Of a DNA stretch of 64,000 nucleotides, positions 26,845 through 37,300 are shown one piece after another (position 1 is the first letter of the stretch; every line of letters starts with the position of its first letter). Source of the stretch: Roseovarius litoreus. GTDB lineage: Bacteria; Pseudomonadota; Alphaproteobacteria; Rhodobacterales; Rhodobacteraceae. Position numbers and translations under genes: made by a program. Location: the NCBI RefSeq assembly GCF_900142765.1, contig NZ_FRCB01000008.1, positions 1-64,000 on the forward strand, in the 5' to 3' direction. The notes under the pieces are model-generated. The model saw only the letters and a program-made list of their open reading frames with translations, did no database searches and was not told the DNA's origin.

Positions 26845-28197
26845 TCAGACGCCGCTATCGTCGGATCGGATCAGCTTGCGCCGCAGCCAGCCCGATACCG
26901 TGTCCATGAAGATCACCATGATGATGATCAGCATGATGTAATAGCTCACCTCTTCCCAGTCCTTCTGAGTGATGATCGCTTGGGTCAGCAACAGGCCGAT
27001 GCCGCCTCCAGTGATCGCGCCGATCACCGTGGCGCTACGCGTGTTGGATTCGAGGTAATACAGAACCTGGCTCAACAGCACCGGCGTGATCTGCGGGATC
27101 ACCCCGAACCGGTAGCGTTGCAGCGGCTTCGCCCCGGTCGAGGTGACACCCTCGATCTGCTTGTCGTCGACATTTTCCAGCGCCTCAGAGAATATCTTGC
27201 CGAAGCTGCCGGTATCGGTGATCAGGATCGCGAGCGCGCCGGTCATCGGGCCGGGACCGAAGGCGCGCGACAGGATGATCGTCCAGATCAGCCCATCCAC
27301 CCCGCGTACAAAATCGAACACCCGCCGGATCGCGAAGCGCAGACTTGCCAGACGATTGAAATTACGCGCCGCGATGAATGCCATCGGCAGCGCCACGATC
27401 GCAGCCCCCATCGTGCCGAGAAAAGCCATCAGGATGGTCTCGAAGATCGCCCAGATCACATCCTTGTGCCGCCACATGCTGTTGTTCCAGACCTCACTGA
27501 GCATGGCGGCAAAGTTGCTCTGACCCTCGATCACCTGCTCGCCCGATACCGCCAACGTCACCAGTTCGGCAAAGGACTTGCCATAGAACGGGCTGTCGAG
27601 CGTGAACCAGAAGAGCTCCCAGCCATAGGAATAGACATAGACCTCGGTGCGGGCGCGGGTCACGGTCGCGCGGCCACCCTCGCCCGTGATGTTGACACGG
27701 GCATTGCTGGCGCTGATCCAGTCGGGGATGGTCCCGTCCGGTGTCTCAAGCGAAATATCCCGCCCCTCGACCGTCACGGTCACCGTGCCGTAATCGGGCA
27801 AGCTATAGCGCAGGGTCGAGCCTTCGATCTCGGCCACCTCGCCCGCATCCAGCGTGATCTTGACGGCATCTTCGCCCGTGGACGTGACAAACCCGGGCAT
27901 CATGCCGTCGGGATAGGTGCCCTTGTTCTCGCCCTCGATCGCAAAGCTCACACCGCCATTGCGATTGTCGTGGGTGATATGGGTCTTGTAGCTATAGCTA
28001 TCGGCCACAAGGATTTTCGCGTTGTCCATGCGGGCACGGTCCACCAGCCCGGCAATGTCGAAGGCGAAGAAAAGATAGACGAAATAGGCTAGGATCACGG
28101 CAGGCACCGCAAAGCCCGCAATCTGCTTGCGTCGGAACCGCGCCACCGCATCCTGTGCAGGATTGCCGCCCGTCACCATTTCTGCCGTTGCACTCAT
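26845..28197 (-). CDS. phnE: Phosphonate ABC transporter permease PhnE (long form)
   Basis: A 450-residue permease. A first membrane segment (IAGFAVPAVILAYFVYLFFAF, about 26-46) is followed by an insertion of about 160 mostly polar residues before the usual permease core. The core (about 240-440) carries GTMGAAIVALPMAFIAARNF, the EAA-like loop GKIFSEALENVDDKQIEGVTSTGAKPLQRYRFGVIPQI (in parts) and GAITGGGIGLLL. It pairs with the shorter PhnE encoded next, 3 bp apart. The large probable periplasmic insertion is a family variation. Confidence 0.92.
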   Translation of the reverse strand: MSATAEMVTGGNPAQDAVARFRRKQIAGFAVPAVILAYFVYLFFAFDIAGLVDRARMDNAKILVADSYSYKTHITHDNRNGGVSFAIEGENKGTYPDGMMPGFVTSTGEDAVKITLDAGEVAEIEGSTLRYSLPDYGTVTVTVEGRDISLETPDGTIPDWISASNARVNITGEGGRATVTRARTEVYVYSYGWELFWFTLDSPFYGKSFAELVTLAVSGEQVIEGQSNFAAMLSEVWNNSMWRHKDVIWAIFETILMAFLGTMGAAIVALPMAFIAARNFNRLASLRFAIRRVFDFVRGVDGLIWTIILSRAFGPGPMTGALAILITDTGSFGKIFSEALENVDDKQIEGVTSTGAKPLQRYRFGVIPQITPVLLSQVLYYLESNTRSATVIGAITGGGIGLLLTQAIITQKDWEEVSYYIMLIIIMVIFMDTVSGWLRRKLIRSDDSGV

Positions 28198-28200
28198 GGG

Positions 28201-29076
28201 TCAGACCTTTCCGACAAGTTTGTTGCGGTAATGGCTCGACAGCTGGTCGAAAAGCACGATCGTCAGGAACAGCAGGATGAAGATCGCCGCCACCTCGTCG
28301 TAGCGGCCCTGCCCCCAGCTGAAGGCGTTCTTGAGATCATAACCGATCCCGCCTGACCCCACGAAACCAAGGATCGCCGAGGCCCGGATATTGATCTCGA
28401 AGCGCAGCAGCGCATAGCTCAGCCAGTTGGGCGCCACCTGTGGCACCACGCCCAGAATCATCCTTTGGGTCCAGTTCGCCCCAACCGATTCCAGCCCCTC
28501 CAGCGGCTTCAGGCTGGCATTCTCGTTGACCTCGGAAAAGAGCTTGCCCAAGGCACCGGCCGTATGCAGCGCGATGGCGATCATCGCCGGCACCGGCCCG
28601 CCACCCAAGATGAAGATCAACACCAGCGCAATCACGATCTCGGGCACCGCGCGCAGGATATCCATCAACCGGCGGAAAGGACCGACCAGCGTCGGAAACC
28701 GCGCCAGCCCGCGTGTCGACAACAGCGAAAGCACCACCGCCAGCAGCCCACCAATCAGGGTCGAGGCCGCGGCGATATTCACCGTCTCGATCAGCGACGG
28801 GAAAAATTTCACCATCAGCGCCGGGATCAGCGTCACCTTCTCGCGCGCTTCCGCGAGCACTTCGCCGGGAAACGCGAAGATGTTCAGGATCCCGTCCCAG
28901 AACCCGCCCGCATTGCGGCTATCGGCCAGCATGAACCCCGATGTCATCAGCGCAATGAAGATCACCAGCATGATCCCGCCATACATGCGCTTGGTACGCG
29001 TCATGGCCAGATAGGCGTCTTGAATTGCGGAGGTGTCCGGCGCTGCACTGTTCCGGGCCAGCGAGGTATCGGCCAT
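28201..29076 (-). CDS. phnE: Phosphonate ABC transporter permease PhnE (short form)
   Basis: A 291-residue permease with membrane segments GIMLVIFIALMTSGFML, TVNIAAASTLIGGLLAVVLS, EIVIALVLIFILGGGPVPAMI and a C-terminal IFILLFLTIVLFDQL. The EAA loop region is GKLFSEVNENASLKPLEGLES, followed by FVGSGGIGYDL. The ATG at 29076 is preceded by AAGGAG; upstream in-frame ATGs fall in the hairpin region and are rejected. A stem-loop between this gene and phnD may lower its expression relative to phnD. Confidence 0.93.
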   Translation of the reverse strand: MADTSLARNSAAPDTSAIQDAYLAMTRTKRMYGGIMLVIFIALMTSGFMLADSRNAGGFWDGILNIFAFPGEVLAEAREKVTLIPALMVKFFPSLIETVNIAAASTLIGGLLAVVLSLLSTRGLARFPTLVGPFRRLMDILRAVPEIVIALVLIFILGGGPVPAMIAIALHTAGALGKLFSEVNENASLKPLEGLESVGANWTQRMILGVVPQVAPNWLSYALLRFEINIRASAILGFVGSGGIGYDLKNAFSWGQGRYDEVAAIFILLFLTIVLFDQLSSHYRNKLVGKV

Positions 29077-29112
29077 GCGGCTTTGCTCCTTGACGAGATG
29101 ACGGGGCGGGAA

Positions 29113-29150
29113 AACGAAAAAAGAACGAGCCGGCCCCGTGAGGGACCGGC
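29113..29150 (-). terminator. Attenuating hairpin between phnD and phnE
   Basis: In the minus-strand transcript GCCGGTCCC pairs with GGGGCCGGC around a four-base loop, followed by TCGTTCTTTTTT. It lies 20 bp after the phnD stop. Such sites commonly leave binding-protein mRNA in excess of permease mRNA. Confidence 0.65.
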
Positions 29151-29170
29151 CGATGTATCCGCCTTGCGGC

Positions 29171-30070
29171 TTACATCTTGGACTTGCGCGCCTCGATGAT
29201 CGAGAGATACGCATCATGGTTGATCGGCATCACGCCAAGCGAGTCACCGGCCATGAAGTTGTAGGCGCATTCGGGGTCCAGTGCCTTGAGCGAGCCGGTC
29301 ATCGCGACCATGTCCAGCTTGACGCGCTCGGGCAGATCCTTGCGCAGAACGATCGGGCCTTCCGGGATCGGCTTCGAGCGCCAGATTTCTACCAGCTCGT
29401 TCATGTCGACAAGACCCGCATCCGATGCCTTGCGCAGCGCACCCGAGTTATAGCCGTCTTCCCATTCGCCGATACCGTCGGCCCATGTGACACCGCCATC
29501 TACATCGCCATTGCTCACGGCAACGATGGTCTGCTCGTGACCGCCGGTAAAGACGACCTCGCCGAAATAGGCGCCGTTCTCCATCGTCGCGCCGGTCAGC
29601 GCCGGGATCTCGATCGACGGGATCAGGTAACCCGAGGTCGAGTTCGGGTCGCCAAAGCCGAATTTCTTGCCCTGCATATCCTCGAGCGACGCGATGCCGC
29701 TGTCCTTGCGGGCAAAACCGATCGAGTGATAGCCATACGAGCCATCGGTATTGACCTTCACCAGAACCGGCTCGACCGCTTCGGGGTCGGTCAGATAGGT
29801 CTTGGCATAGGCCGATGCGCCCAGCCACGCCATGTCGATCGTGCCGCCCAGCAGACCCTGGATCACGCCGTCGTAATCGGCCGGCGTGAACAGCTTGACC
29901 GGCACGCCCAGAAGTTCCTCGGCCTTGGCGCGGAAGCACTCGTTCGATGTCATGCGGTCCTGGGCGTTTTCACCACCGAGAATGCCGATGCGGAATTCGG
30001 TGATATCCTGAGCCATGACCGGGGCGGTCAGGGCGGTCGTGGCCACGATGGCAGCAAGCAGTTTCTTCAT
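29171..30070 (-). CDS. phnD: Phosphonate-binding periplasmic protein
   Basis: A 299-residue solute-binding protein with signal peptide MKKLLAAIVATTALTAPVMA. The mature part begins FRIGILGGENAQDRM, and contains DYDGVIQGLLGGTIDMAWLG, GKKFGFGDPNSTSGYLIPS (the phosphonate-contact STSGY), FTGGHEQTIVAVSNGDVDGG and IPEGPIVLRKDLP. It captures phosphonates for PhnC/E1/E2. Encoded 77 bp after phnC. Confidence 0.95.
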   Translation of the reverse strand: MKKLLAAIVATTALTAPVMAQDITEFRIGILGGENAQDRMTSNECFRAKAEELLGVPVKLFTPADYDGVIQGLLGGTIDMAWLGASAYAKTYLTDPEAVEPVLVKVNTDGSYGYHSIGFARKDSGIASLEDMQGKKFGFGDPNSTSGYLIPSIEIPALTGATMENGAYFGEVVFTGGHEQTIVAVSNGDVDGGVTWADGIGEWEDGYNSGALRKASDAGLVDMNELVEIWRSKPIPEGPIVLRKDLPERVKLDMVAMTGSLKALDPECAYNFMAGDSLGVMPINHDAYLSIIEARKSKM

Positions 30071-30147
30071 GATATCCTCTTTCGGGTTTCGGTCTTGAAG
30101 CTGTTTCAGAGAAAGCTCTGCCGCATGCCGCGGCAGGGCGGGTAACG

Positions 30148-30972
30148 TCAGATCGCGGCCTCGGCCGTACGCATCGCGCGAACGCCCGCTCGCTCGAGCG
30201 TCTCGATCGAGGTCGAGGTGCTGGTCTCGGAAAACCCGGCATCGGCGCCGTAAATGTCGCGCGCGGCACCCGTGGTCAGTTGCTCGGGCGTGCCGTCGAA
30301 AACGATCCGGCCATGCAGCATCCCGATCACCCGGTCGCAATAGCGCCGTGCGGTATCGAGCGTGTGCAGATTGGCGATGACCGTGCGGCCATCCTCTTCG
30401 TGGATGCGGCGCAGGTCGTCCATCACCAGCTGGGCATTCATCGGGTCAAGGCTGGCGATCGGCTCGTCGGCCAGAACGATCCTGGGGTCCTGCATCAGCG
30501 CACGGGCAATAGCGACGCGCTGCTGCTGGCCGCCCGACAACGCCTCGGCGCGCTTGGGCGCGTGTTCCGCGATGCCCAGACGATCCAGGATCTCGATGGC
30601 GCGGCAGATATCCGCCTGCGGATAGAGGTTGAACATGGTCGCCAGCGTCGAGCGGCGATTGAGCGTGCCATGCAGCACGTTCGACACCACATCCATCCGC
30701 GGCACGAGGTTGAACTGCTGAAAGATCATCGCGCAGTCGGATTGCCAGGCGCGCTTGGCATCGCCCTTCAGCGCTGTCACGTCGCGCCCTTCGAACTCGA
30801 TCTTGCCCTCGGTCGCGTCCGTCAGCCGGTTCACCATCCGCAACAGCGTCGATTTCCCGGCGCCCGAGCGGCCAATGATGCCGATCATCATCGGCTTTTC
30901 GACCGTGAACGATACGGCGTCGACAGCCGTGTTCGGACCGAACTTTCTTGTCAGTTTGGTAATCTTCAGCAC
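30148..30972 (-). CDS. phnC: Phosphonate ABC transporter ATP-binding protein
   Basis: A 274-residue ATPase: Walker [22 protein letters not shown]-loop [13 protein letters not shown], signature [17 protein letters not shown], Walker [14 protein letters not shown], and switch His in [11 protein letters not shown]. There is no in-frame ATG near the start of homology; GTG at 30972 (preceded by GGGGGA) fits the family N-terminus MLKIxxLTRxFG. The C-terminal tail ([15 protein letters not shown]) is poorly conserved. A damaged copy of this gene's 5' end lies at about 39990-40110. Confidence 0.92.
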   Translation of the reverse strand: MLKITKLTRKFGPNTAVDAVSFTVEKPMMIGIIGRSGAGKSTLLRMVNRLTDATEGKIEFEGRDVTALKGDAKRAWQSDCAMIFQQFNLVPRMDVVSNVLHGTLNRRSTLATMFNLYPQADICRAIEILDRLGIAEHAPKRAEALSGGQQQRVAIARALMQDPRIVLADEPIASLDPMNAQLVMDDLRRIHEEDGRTVIANLHTLDTARRYCDRVIGMLHGRIVFDGTPEQLTTGAARDIYGADAGFSETSTSTSIETLERAGVRAMRTAEAAI

Positions 30973-31027
30973 TAGGCATCCCCCAAAACGATCGAGACAT
31001 GGCCTAGGCCGGATTCTCGAAAGCCTC

Positions 31028-31056
31028 GTGACACTCCGGTGAAGCTTTTGTAACAG
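31028..31056 (-). promoter_or_regulatory. Three-unit Pho box upstream of phnCDE
   Basis: On the minus strand three 7-bp units, CTGTTAC (31056-31050), GCTTCAC (31045-31039) and GTGTCAC (31034-31028), are spaced by exactly 4 bp, giving the 11-bp period of PhoB sites (consensus CTGTCAT-N4-CTGTCAT). The array lies 55-85 bp before the phnC GTG. Phosphate-starvation control is inferred. Confidence 0.75.
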
Positions 31057-31100
31057 GCGACCGGTCTTGCCAGAAACAGGGCCTGAACCTATCCTTGGCG

Positions 31101-31185
31101 ACGACAAAGAAGACGCGCAGACTGGCGCGCGCTTGGACCGGCTGGACACCGGACTGCAACAAGGCCCGGAAAATCGCCCGCTGCC
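31101..31185 (+). pseudogene. 5' remnant of a tetR-type gene (copy of 40171 gene)
   Basis: The sequence from about 31060 matches that upstream of and into the intact tetR gene at 40171. The reading [10 protein letters not shown], then after a 2-base insertion [17 protein letters not shown], parallels MTQKTRRLARLDWLETGLQ of the intact protein. The start codon is changed from ATG to ACG, the frame is broken, and similarity stops after about 30 codons. It cannot encode a regulator. Confidence 0.8.
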
Positions 31186-31220
31186 ACAACAGGCGCAGGC
31201 AGGACAATGATCAAACACAA

Positions 31221-31250
31221 AACAATCCCGACGTTACCGCCGGGATTGTT
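31221..31250 (-). terminator. Strong hairpin terminator of the RTX gene
   Basis: AACAATCCCG (31221-31230) and CGGGATTGTT (31241-31250) are perfectly complementary around 10 bases; the minus-strand product continues TTTTGTGTTT. A second stem-loop (GACCGGC at 31292 with GCCGGTC ending 31324) lies between it and the RTX stop codon. The rest of the 30973-31335 gap holds the Pho box and the tetR remnant. Confidence 0.75.
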
Positions 31251-31335
31251 CCGTTTCTGAAAACAGGACAGCCCCCAGGCCCGTTTCCGGAGACCGGCAC
31301 ACCCCCGATGGGTGCGCGCCGGTCGGCTGCATGTC

Positions 31336-34300
31336 TTAGCTCAGCAACAGCTTGGCTTCGTGCTTCTTCAGGGACCGGCGTGCCGCCTGATAGGCTTTGA
31401 GCCCATCGGCCTCCCGCAGTTCGGGGAACAGCTCGTAGATCTCGTCGCGCTGCGCCTGCCCCATACCGTCCATGGTCTGCTCGCCCGGCTGGAAGCTTTC
31501 GGTCCACGCCCCATCCGACAGCACGACCTCGTGCTGATCGAACATGAAGTGAATATAGCTCACCGAGCTCGCATCCACCGAATCGACCCCTTCGAGACCC
31601 GTCAGATGCTTGGCCGCGGCCAGCACTTCACGATCCTCGAAATAGAGCGCCGTGCGTTCGTTGTTGATCAGAACCCTATGGTTGGGGCTGACCACCATGT
31701 CCCGCTCGGGCAAACCGTATCCAAGCGATCCTGCGCGGATCAGAACCGGCTTGAGATGCGGGGCCTGCAGCAGCTCGCGCCCCTGCAGATCTCGGCGCCC
31801 GATCCAGCGGATCTCCTGGATGCCGTTGTCGCGGGTGATGATCCGGTCGCCAACCTGCAGATCCTGCACCAGCCGCTCGCCTCTCGGGGTCGCGATCACC
31901 GTGCCCGGCGTGAAGCAGGGAATGATGTTCTCGATTTCCGAGAAGTTGACGGTGACAAGGTCGCCATTGTCGTTCGTATAGGTCGCCGTACCGCTTTCGC
32001 TCCGGCCAGTGACCGGATCGAAGGTCGGATCGGCCGTGTCGAAGACGAGGGTCACCGGACCATTGCCGCTCAGATCAAGCGTATCGCCAATGGTCTCGTC
32101 ATTCTCGCCACCAGTGACGGTGATCGGATCGGCGCCGGTCAGTGTCCGGTCGACGGTGAACACATCGTCACCATCCCCACCTGTCGCAGCATCGCCCGCA
32201 CCGACCTCCAGCGCGTCATCTCCCAGACCACCGTCGAGAACATCTGCACCCTCGCCGCCGGCCAGCGTATCTTCGCCCGCGCCGCCCAACAGGCTGTCGT
32301 CACCTTCACCACCGGTCAGGGCGTCGTTGTCGTCGCCACCATCGAGCGTGTCGTTGCCAGCACCGCCATCCAGCACGTCATCGCCGGCATCGCCGAGGAC
32401 GCTGTCATTACCAGCCCCCGCCGTGACCGAGTCGTCGCCCGCACCGGCTTCGATATCCACCGGGCCGGTCGCGGTACTGGCGTCCAGCGTATCGTTGCCC
32501 GCGCCGGTAATGACCTGTTCGATCTCCGAGAAGGACACATCCGGGAACACATCCCCATCGATACCGTTCACAATCCCCGTTTCAGGGTTCGTCCCGAAGA
32601 CAACGTCCAGCGGTCCGGTCGCATCCGACAGATCGAGGATGTCGCCCGCATCGCCATTCTCAGGCCCGCCCGGCGTGCCATCGGTACCATCCGTGCCGCC
32701 ATCGATCGTGATCTGCGTATTCGGGTTGGTATCCGTCGGATCCAGCGTGAACACGTCGTCGCCGGCACCACCCGTGGCCTCATCGCCGCCGCCGACTGCG
32801 ATATCATCGTCGCCCGCGCCGCCATCCAGCGTGTCATTGCCTTCGCCACCCGCCAGAGTATCCGCGCCGTCACCGCCCAACAGGCTGTCGTCACCGGCAC
32901 CACCCGTCAGGGCATCGTTATCGGCACCGCCATCCAGCGTGTCGTTACCGGCACCGCCATCCAGAACGTCGTCGCCGGCATCGCCGAGGACGCTGTCATT
33001 GCCAGCCCCCGCCGTGACCGAGTCATCGCCCGCACCGGCTTCGATATCCACCGGGCCGGTCGCAGCAGTCGCATCCAGCGTATCGTTGCCCGCACCGGTA
33101 ATGACCTGTTCGATCTCGCTGAAGGCCAGATCCGGGAACACGTCGCCATCAAGCCCATCAACGGCACCCGATTCCGGGTTGGCATCAAAGACCACCTCAA
33201 GCGGACCGGTCTCAGAGGACAGGTCAAGGATATCGCCCGCGTCACCATTCTCCGGACCGCCCGGCGCACCATCGGTACCATCCGAACCACCATCGATCGT
33301 CGCCTGTATATTGGGCTCCGGATCGGTCGGATCGAGCGTGAATACATCGTCGCCCGTGCCGCCCGTGGCCAGATCGCGGCCGCCGACCGCGATATCGTCA
33401 TCGCCATCGCCGCCAAGAAGCGTATCCGCACCTTCTCCACCAACCAGCGTATCCGCGCCTGCATCGCCCAGCAGGGTATCGTTGCCCGCGCCGCCCGTCA
33501 GCGAGTCGTTGCCGTCACCGCCCTCAAGCGTGTCGACGCCATCGCCACCATCAAGAACATCGTCCCCGGCACCGCCAAGAACACTGTCATCGCCCAGACC
33601 GGCTTCGACCGTGTCATTACCCGCGCCCGCGTCGATCACATCGTTGTCGCCATCGGCGCCGTCGATCTGATCGCCCTGCGCATCGGCAAAGCCTACCGGC
33701 AGGGAATCGTCACCCGCCGTGCCGTCCACAACCCCATCGGCCAGCGGATCGAAGATCACCGTCTCGATCTCGCTGAAGTTGAGGGTGACCGGATCGCCAG
33801 CGTCATTGTTGAACACAACCGTGCCGCTTTCGCTGACACCGGTCACCGGATCGAAGGTCGGATCGGTGTTGTCATAGGTGACCGAGACCACATCCAGACC
33901 GGTCAGGTCCAGCACATCGCCGTCACCGCCATTGGTCGGATCGGTCAGATCCTCGCCGGTCTCGCCGCCGACCACAGTGATCGGGCCCGCGCCCGTCAGC
34001 ATCGGGTTTACGGTGAACACATCGTCGCCATCGCCGCCCGTCGCGGTATCGCCCGCGCCGACAACAAGGTCGTCATCGCCCAGACCGCCGTCGAGAACAT
34101 CCGCGCCTTCGCCGCCAGCCAGCGTGTCGCTGCCCGCACCGCCCAAAAGGCTGTCGTCACCTTCACCACCAGCCAGCGCGTCGTTGCCCGCATCGCCCAC
34201 CAGGCTGTCATCGCCCGCTTCGCCGCTGATGACGTCGTTGCCGTCATCGCCGCGCAGCGTGTCGTTGCCGTCACCGCCGAGCAACTGGTCGTCGCCGGCA

Positions 34301-37300
34301 CCGCCGGAGACCAGGTCGCTTTCCGTGCCGCCGCGCAGATCATCGTTGCCGTCGCCGCCGAGGATCGTGTCGTTGCCCGCGCCGCCGTCGACGAAATCAT
34401 TGCCGATGCCGCCGTCGATGCTGTCGTTGCCTTCGTTGCCGCGCAGGTTGTCCACGCCGTCGCCGCCAAGGACCGTGTCATCGCCCAAGCCGGCGTCGAC
34501 GAAATCGTTGCCCGTGCCGCCATCGACAACATCGTTGCCGCCGCCTGTGCGGATATCGTCATTGCCGCCATTGCCAAAGACCGTATCCGCGCCCTCGGTG
34601 ATGACATCGCCCTGCTCATCGGCATAGCCCACAGGCATGAACTCGCCCGTCTCGGCCCCGTCCACGACCCCATCGGGATCGCTGAGGATCGTCTCGATCC
34701 CCTCGAAGGTCAGCGTCGAGCCGTCAGCGAACGTGACCGTGCCGCGTGTCGCATCAGGGTCATTCGGATCGGCTTCCTCGGTGATCGTGACCGGACCCGC
34801 ACCGCGCAGGTCGAGCACATCGTTGTCGGTCGTGCCTTCCGCGCCGCCGAAGATCGTATCGCCCGCGCCCTCGGCCGCGCTGCCGACGGTGATCGTGTCA
34901 TTGCCCGCTTCGCCGCGCAGGCTATCGACGCCCGCGCCACCATCCAGCAGGTCGTCGCCGGCACCGCCGCGCAAGTCGTCGACACCGTCGCCGCCAAAGA
35001 GCTCGTCATCGCCCGCATCGCTGCCGATGAAGTCATTGCCGGTGCCGCCGAGGATCGTGTCGTTGCCGTCGCCGCCGCGCAGGTTGTCGTTGCCGTCGCC
35101 GCCGGAGATGCTGTCATCGCCCGCATCGCCAGCAACGAAGTCGACGCCGATACCGCCATCGATGGTGTCATTCCCCTCGCCACCGCGAAGGTTGTCATTG
35201 CCCGTGCCGCCAAAGATCTCGTCTGCGCCTGTCCCGCCCTCGACGAAATCAGCGCCCGCTTCGCCCCTGATGACGTCGTTGCCGACATCGCCGCGCAGCG
35301 TGTCGTTGCCGTCACCGCCGAGCAACTGGTCATCGCCGGCACCGCCGGACACCAGGTCGCTTTCCGTGCCGCCGCGCAGATCATCGTTGCCGTCGCCGCC
35401 GAGGATCGTGTCGTTGCCCGCGCCGCCGTCGACGAAATCATTGCCGATGCCGCCGTCGATGCTGTCGTTGCCTTCGTTGCCGCGCAGGTTGTCCACGCCG
35501 TCGCCGCCAAGGACCGTGTCATCGCCCAAGCCGGCGTCGACGAAATCGTTGCCCGTGCCGCCATCGACAACATCGTTGCCGCCGCCTGTGCGGATATCGT
35601 CATTGCCGCCATTGCCAAAGACCGTGTCCGCGCCTTCGGTGATGAGATCGCCCTGCTCATCCACATAGCCCACAGGCATGAACTCGCCCGTCTCGGCCCC
35701 GTCCACGACCCCATCGGGATCGCTGAGGATCGTCTCGATCCCCTCGAAGGTCAGCGTCGAGCCGTCAGCGAACGTGACCGTGCCGCGTGTCGCATCAGGG
35801 TCATTCGGATCGGCTTCCTCGGTGATCGTGACCGGGCCCGCGCCGCGCAGGTCGAGCACGTCGTTGTCGGTCGTGCCACCGGCACCGCCGAAGATCGTAT
35901 CGCCCGCGCCCTCGGCCGCGCTGGCAACCGTGATCGTGTCATTGCCCGCGCCACTGATGATCTGGTCCGAACCTGTGCCACCGCTCAGGACGTCATTGCC
36001 ATCACCGCCGCGCAGGTCGTCATTGCCCGCGCCGCCGAGGATGGAGTCGTCGCCGATGCCAGCGTCGATGAATTCGTCGCCGGCACCGCCATCGATCGTG
36101 TCGTTGCCTTCGTTGCCGCGCAGGTTGTCGTCGCCGTCGCCGCCGGAGATGCTGTCATCCCCTGCGTTGCCTTCGACGAAGTCATTGCCTGCATCACCGA
36201 AGATCGTGTCGTTGTCGTTGCCACCGCGAAGGTCATCGGTGCCCAGGCCGCCGATCAGCGTGTCCTCGCCGTCGCCGCCGCGCAGCGCGTCGTTGCCGTC
36301 GCCGCCGAAAACACTGTCGTTGCCCAGACCGCCATCGACGAAATCCGCTTCCGTTCCGCCACGCAGGTCGTCATTGCCGTCGCCGCCGAAGATGGTGTCG
36401 TTGCCCGCGCCGCCGTCGATGAACTCGTTGCCCACACCACCGTCGATGCTGTCATTGCCGGCGCCGCCACGCAGATCGTCATTGCCTTCGCCGCCGAGGA
36501 CGGTGTCGTCGCCGGTCCCGGCATCGATGAAGTCACCGCCCGTGCCGCCATCGACAACATCGTTGCCGCCGCCTGCGCGAATATCGTCATTGCCGCCATT
36601 GCCGAAGATCGTGTCGGCGCCGTCTGTGATAACGTCGCCCTGCTCATCCACATAGCCCACAGGCATGAACTCGCCTGTTTCGGCCCCGTCCACGACCCCA
36701 TCAGGATCGGTGATGATCGTCTCGATCCCCTCGAAACTCAGGGTCGAACCATCGCTGAACGTGACCGTGCCGCGGGTCGCGCCGTCATCGTTGGGATCGG
36801 CTTCTTCCGTTATGGTCACCGGGCCTGCGCCACGCAGGTCAAGCACGTCGTTATCCGTCGTACCGCCCTGGCCACCAAACACCTGGTCGCCCGCGCCTTC
36901 GGCCGGGCTGCCGACGGTGATCGTGTCATTGCCCAGATCACCCGACAGGATATCCGCCCCCGTCCCGCCACTCAGCAGGTCATTGCCATCCTGGCCGCCA
37001 ATGAAGTCGGCACCGTCACCACCAAAGAGCTGGTCGTCGCCGGAGCCGCCAAGCATGTCGTCATTGCCCGCACCGCCGATCAGCTGGTCATTGCCGTCCA
37101 GACCACGCAGGACGTCATTTCCGTCACCACCGCGCAGGTCATCATTGCCAGCGCCACCATCCAGAAAGTCGTTCCCGATGCCACCGTCAAGGAAATCGTC
37201 GCCGTCACCGCCAAACAGGAAATCGTCACCCGCATCACCACGCAGGTCGTCATTGCCCTCATCGCCATTGAGGTTGTCGTTGCCCGCGCCACCATCGATG

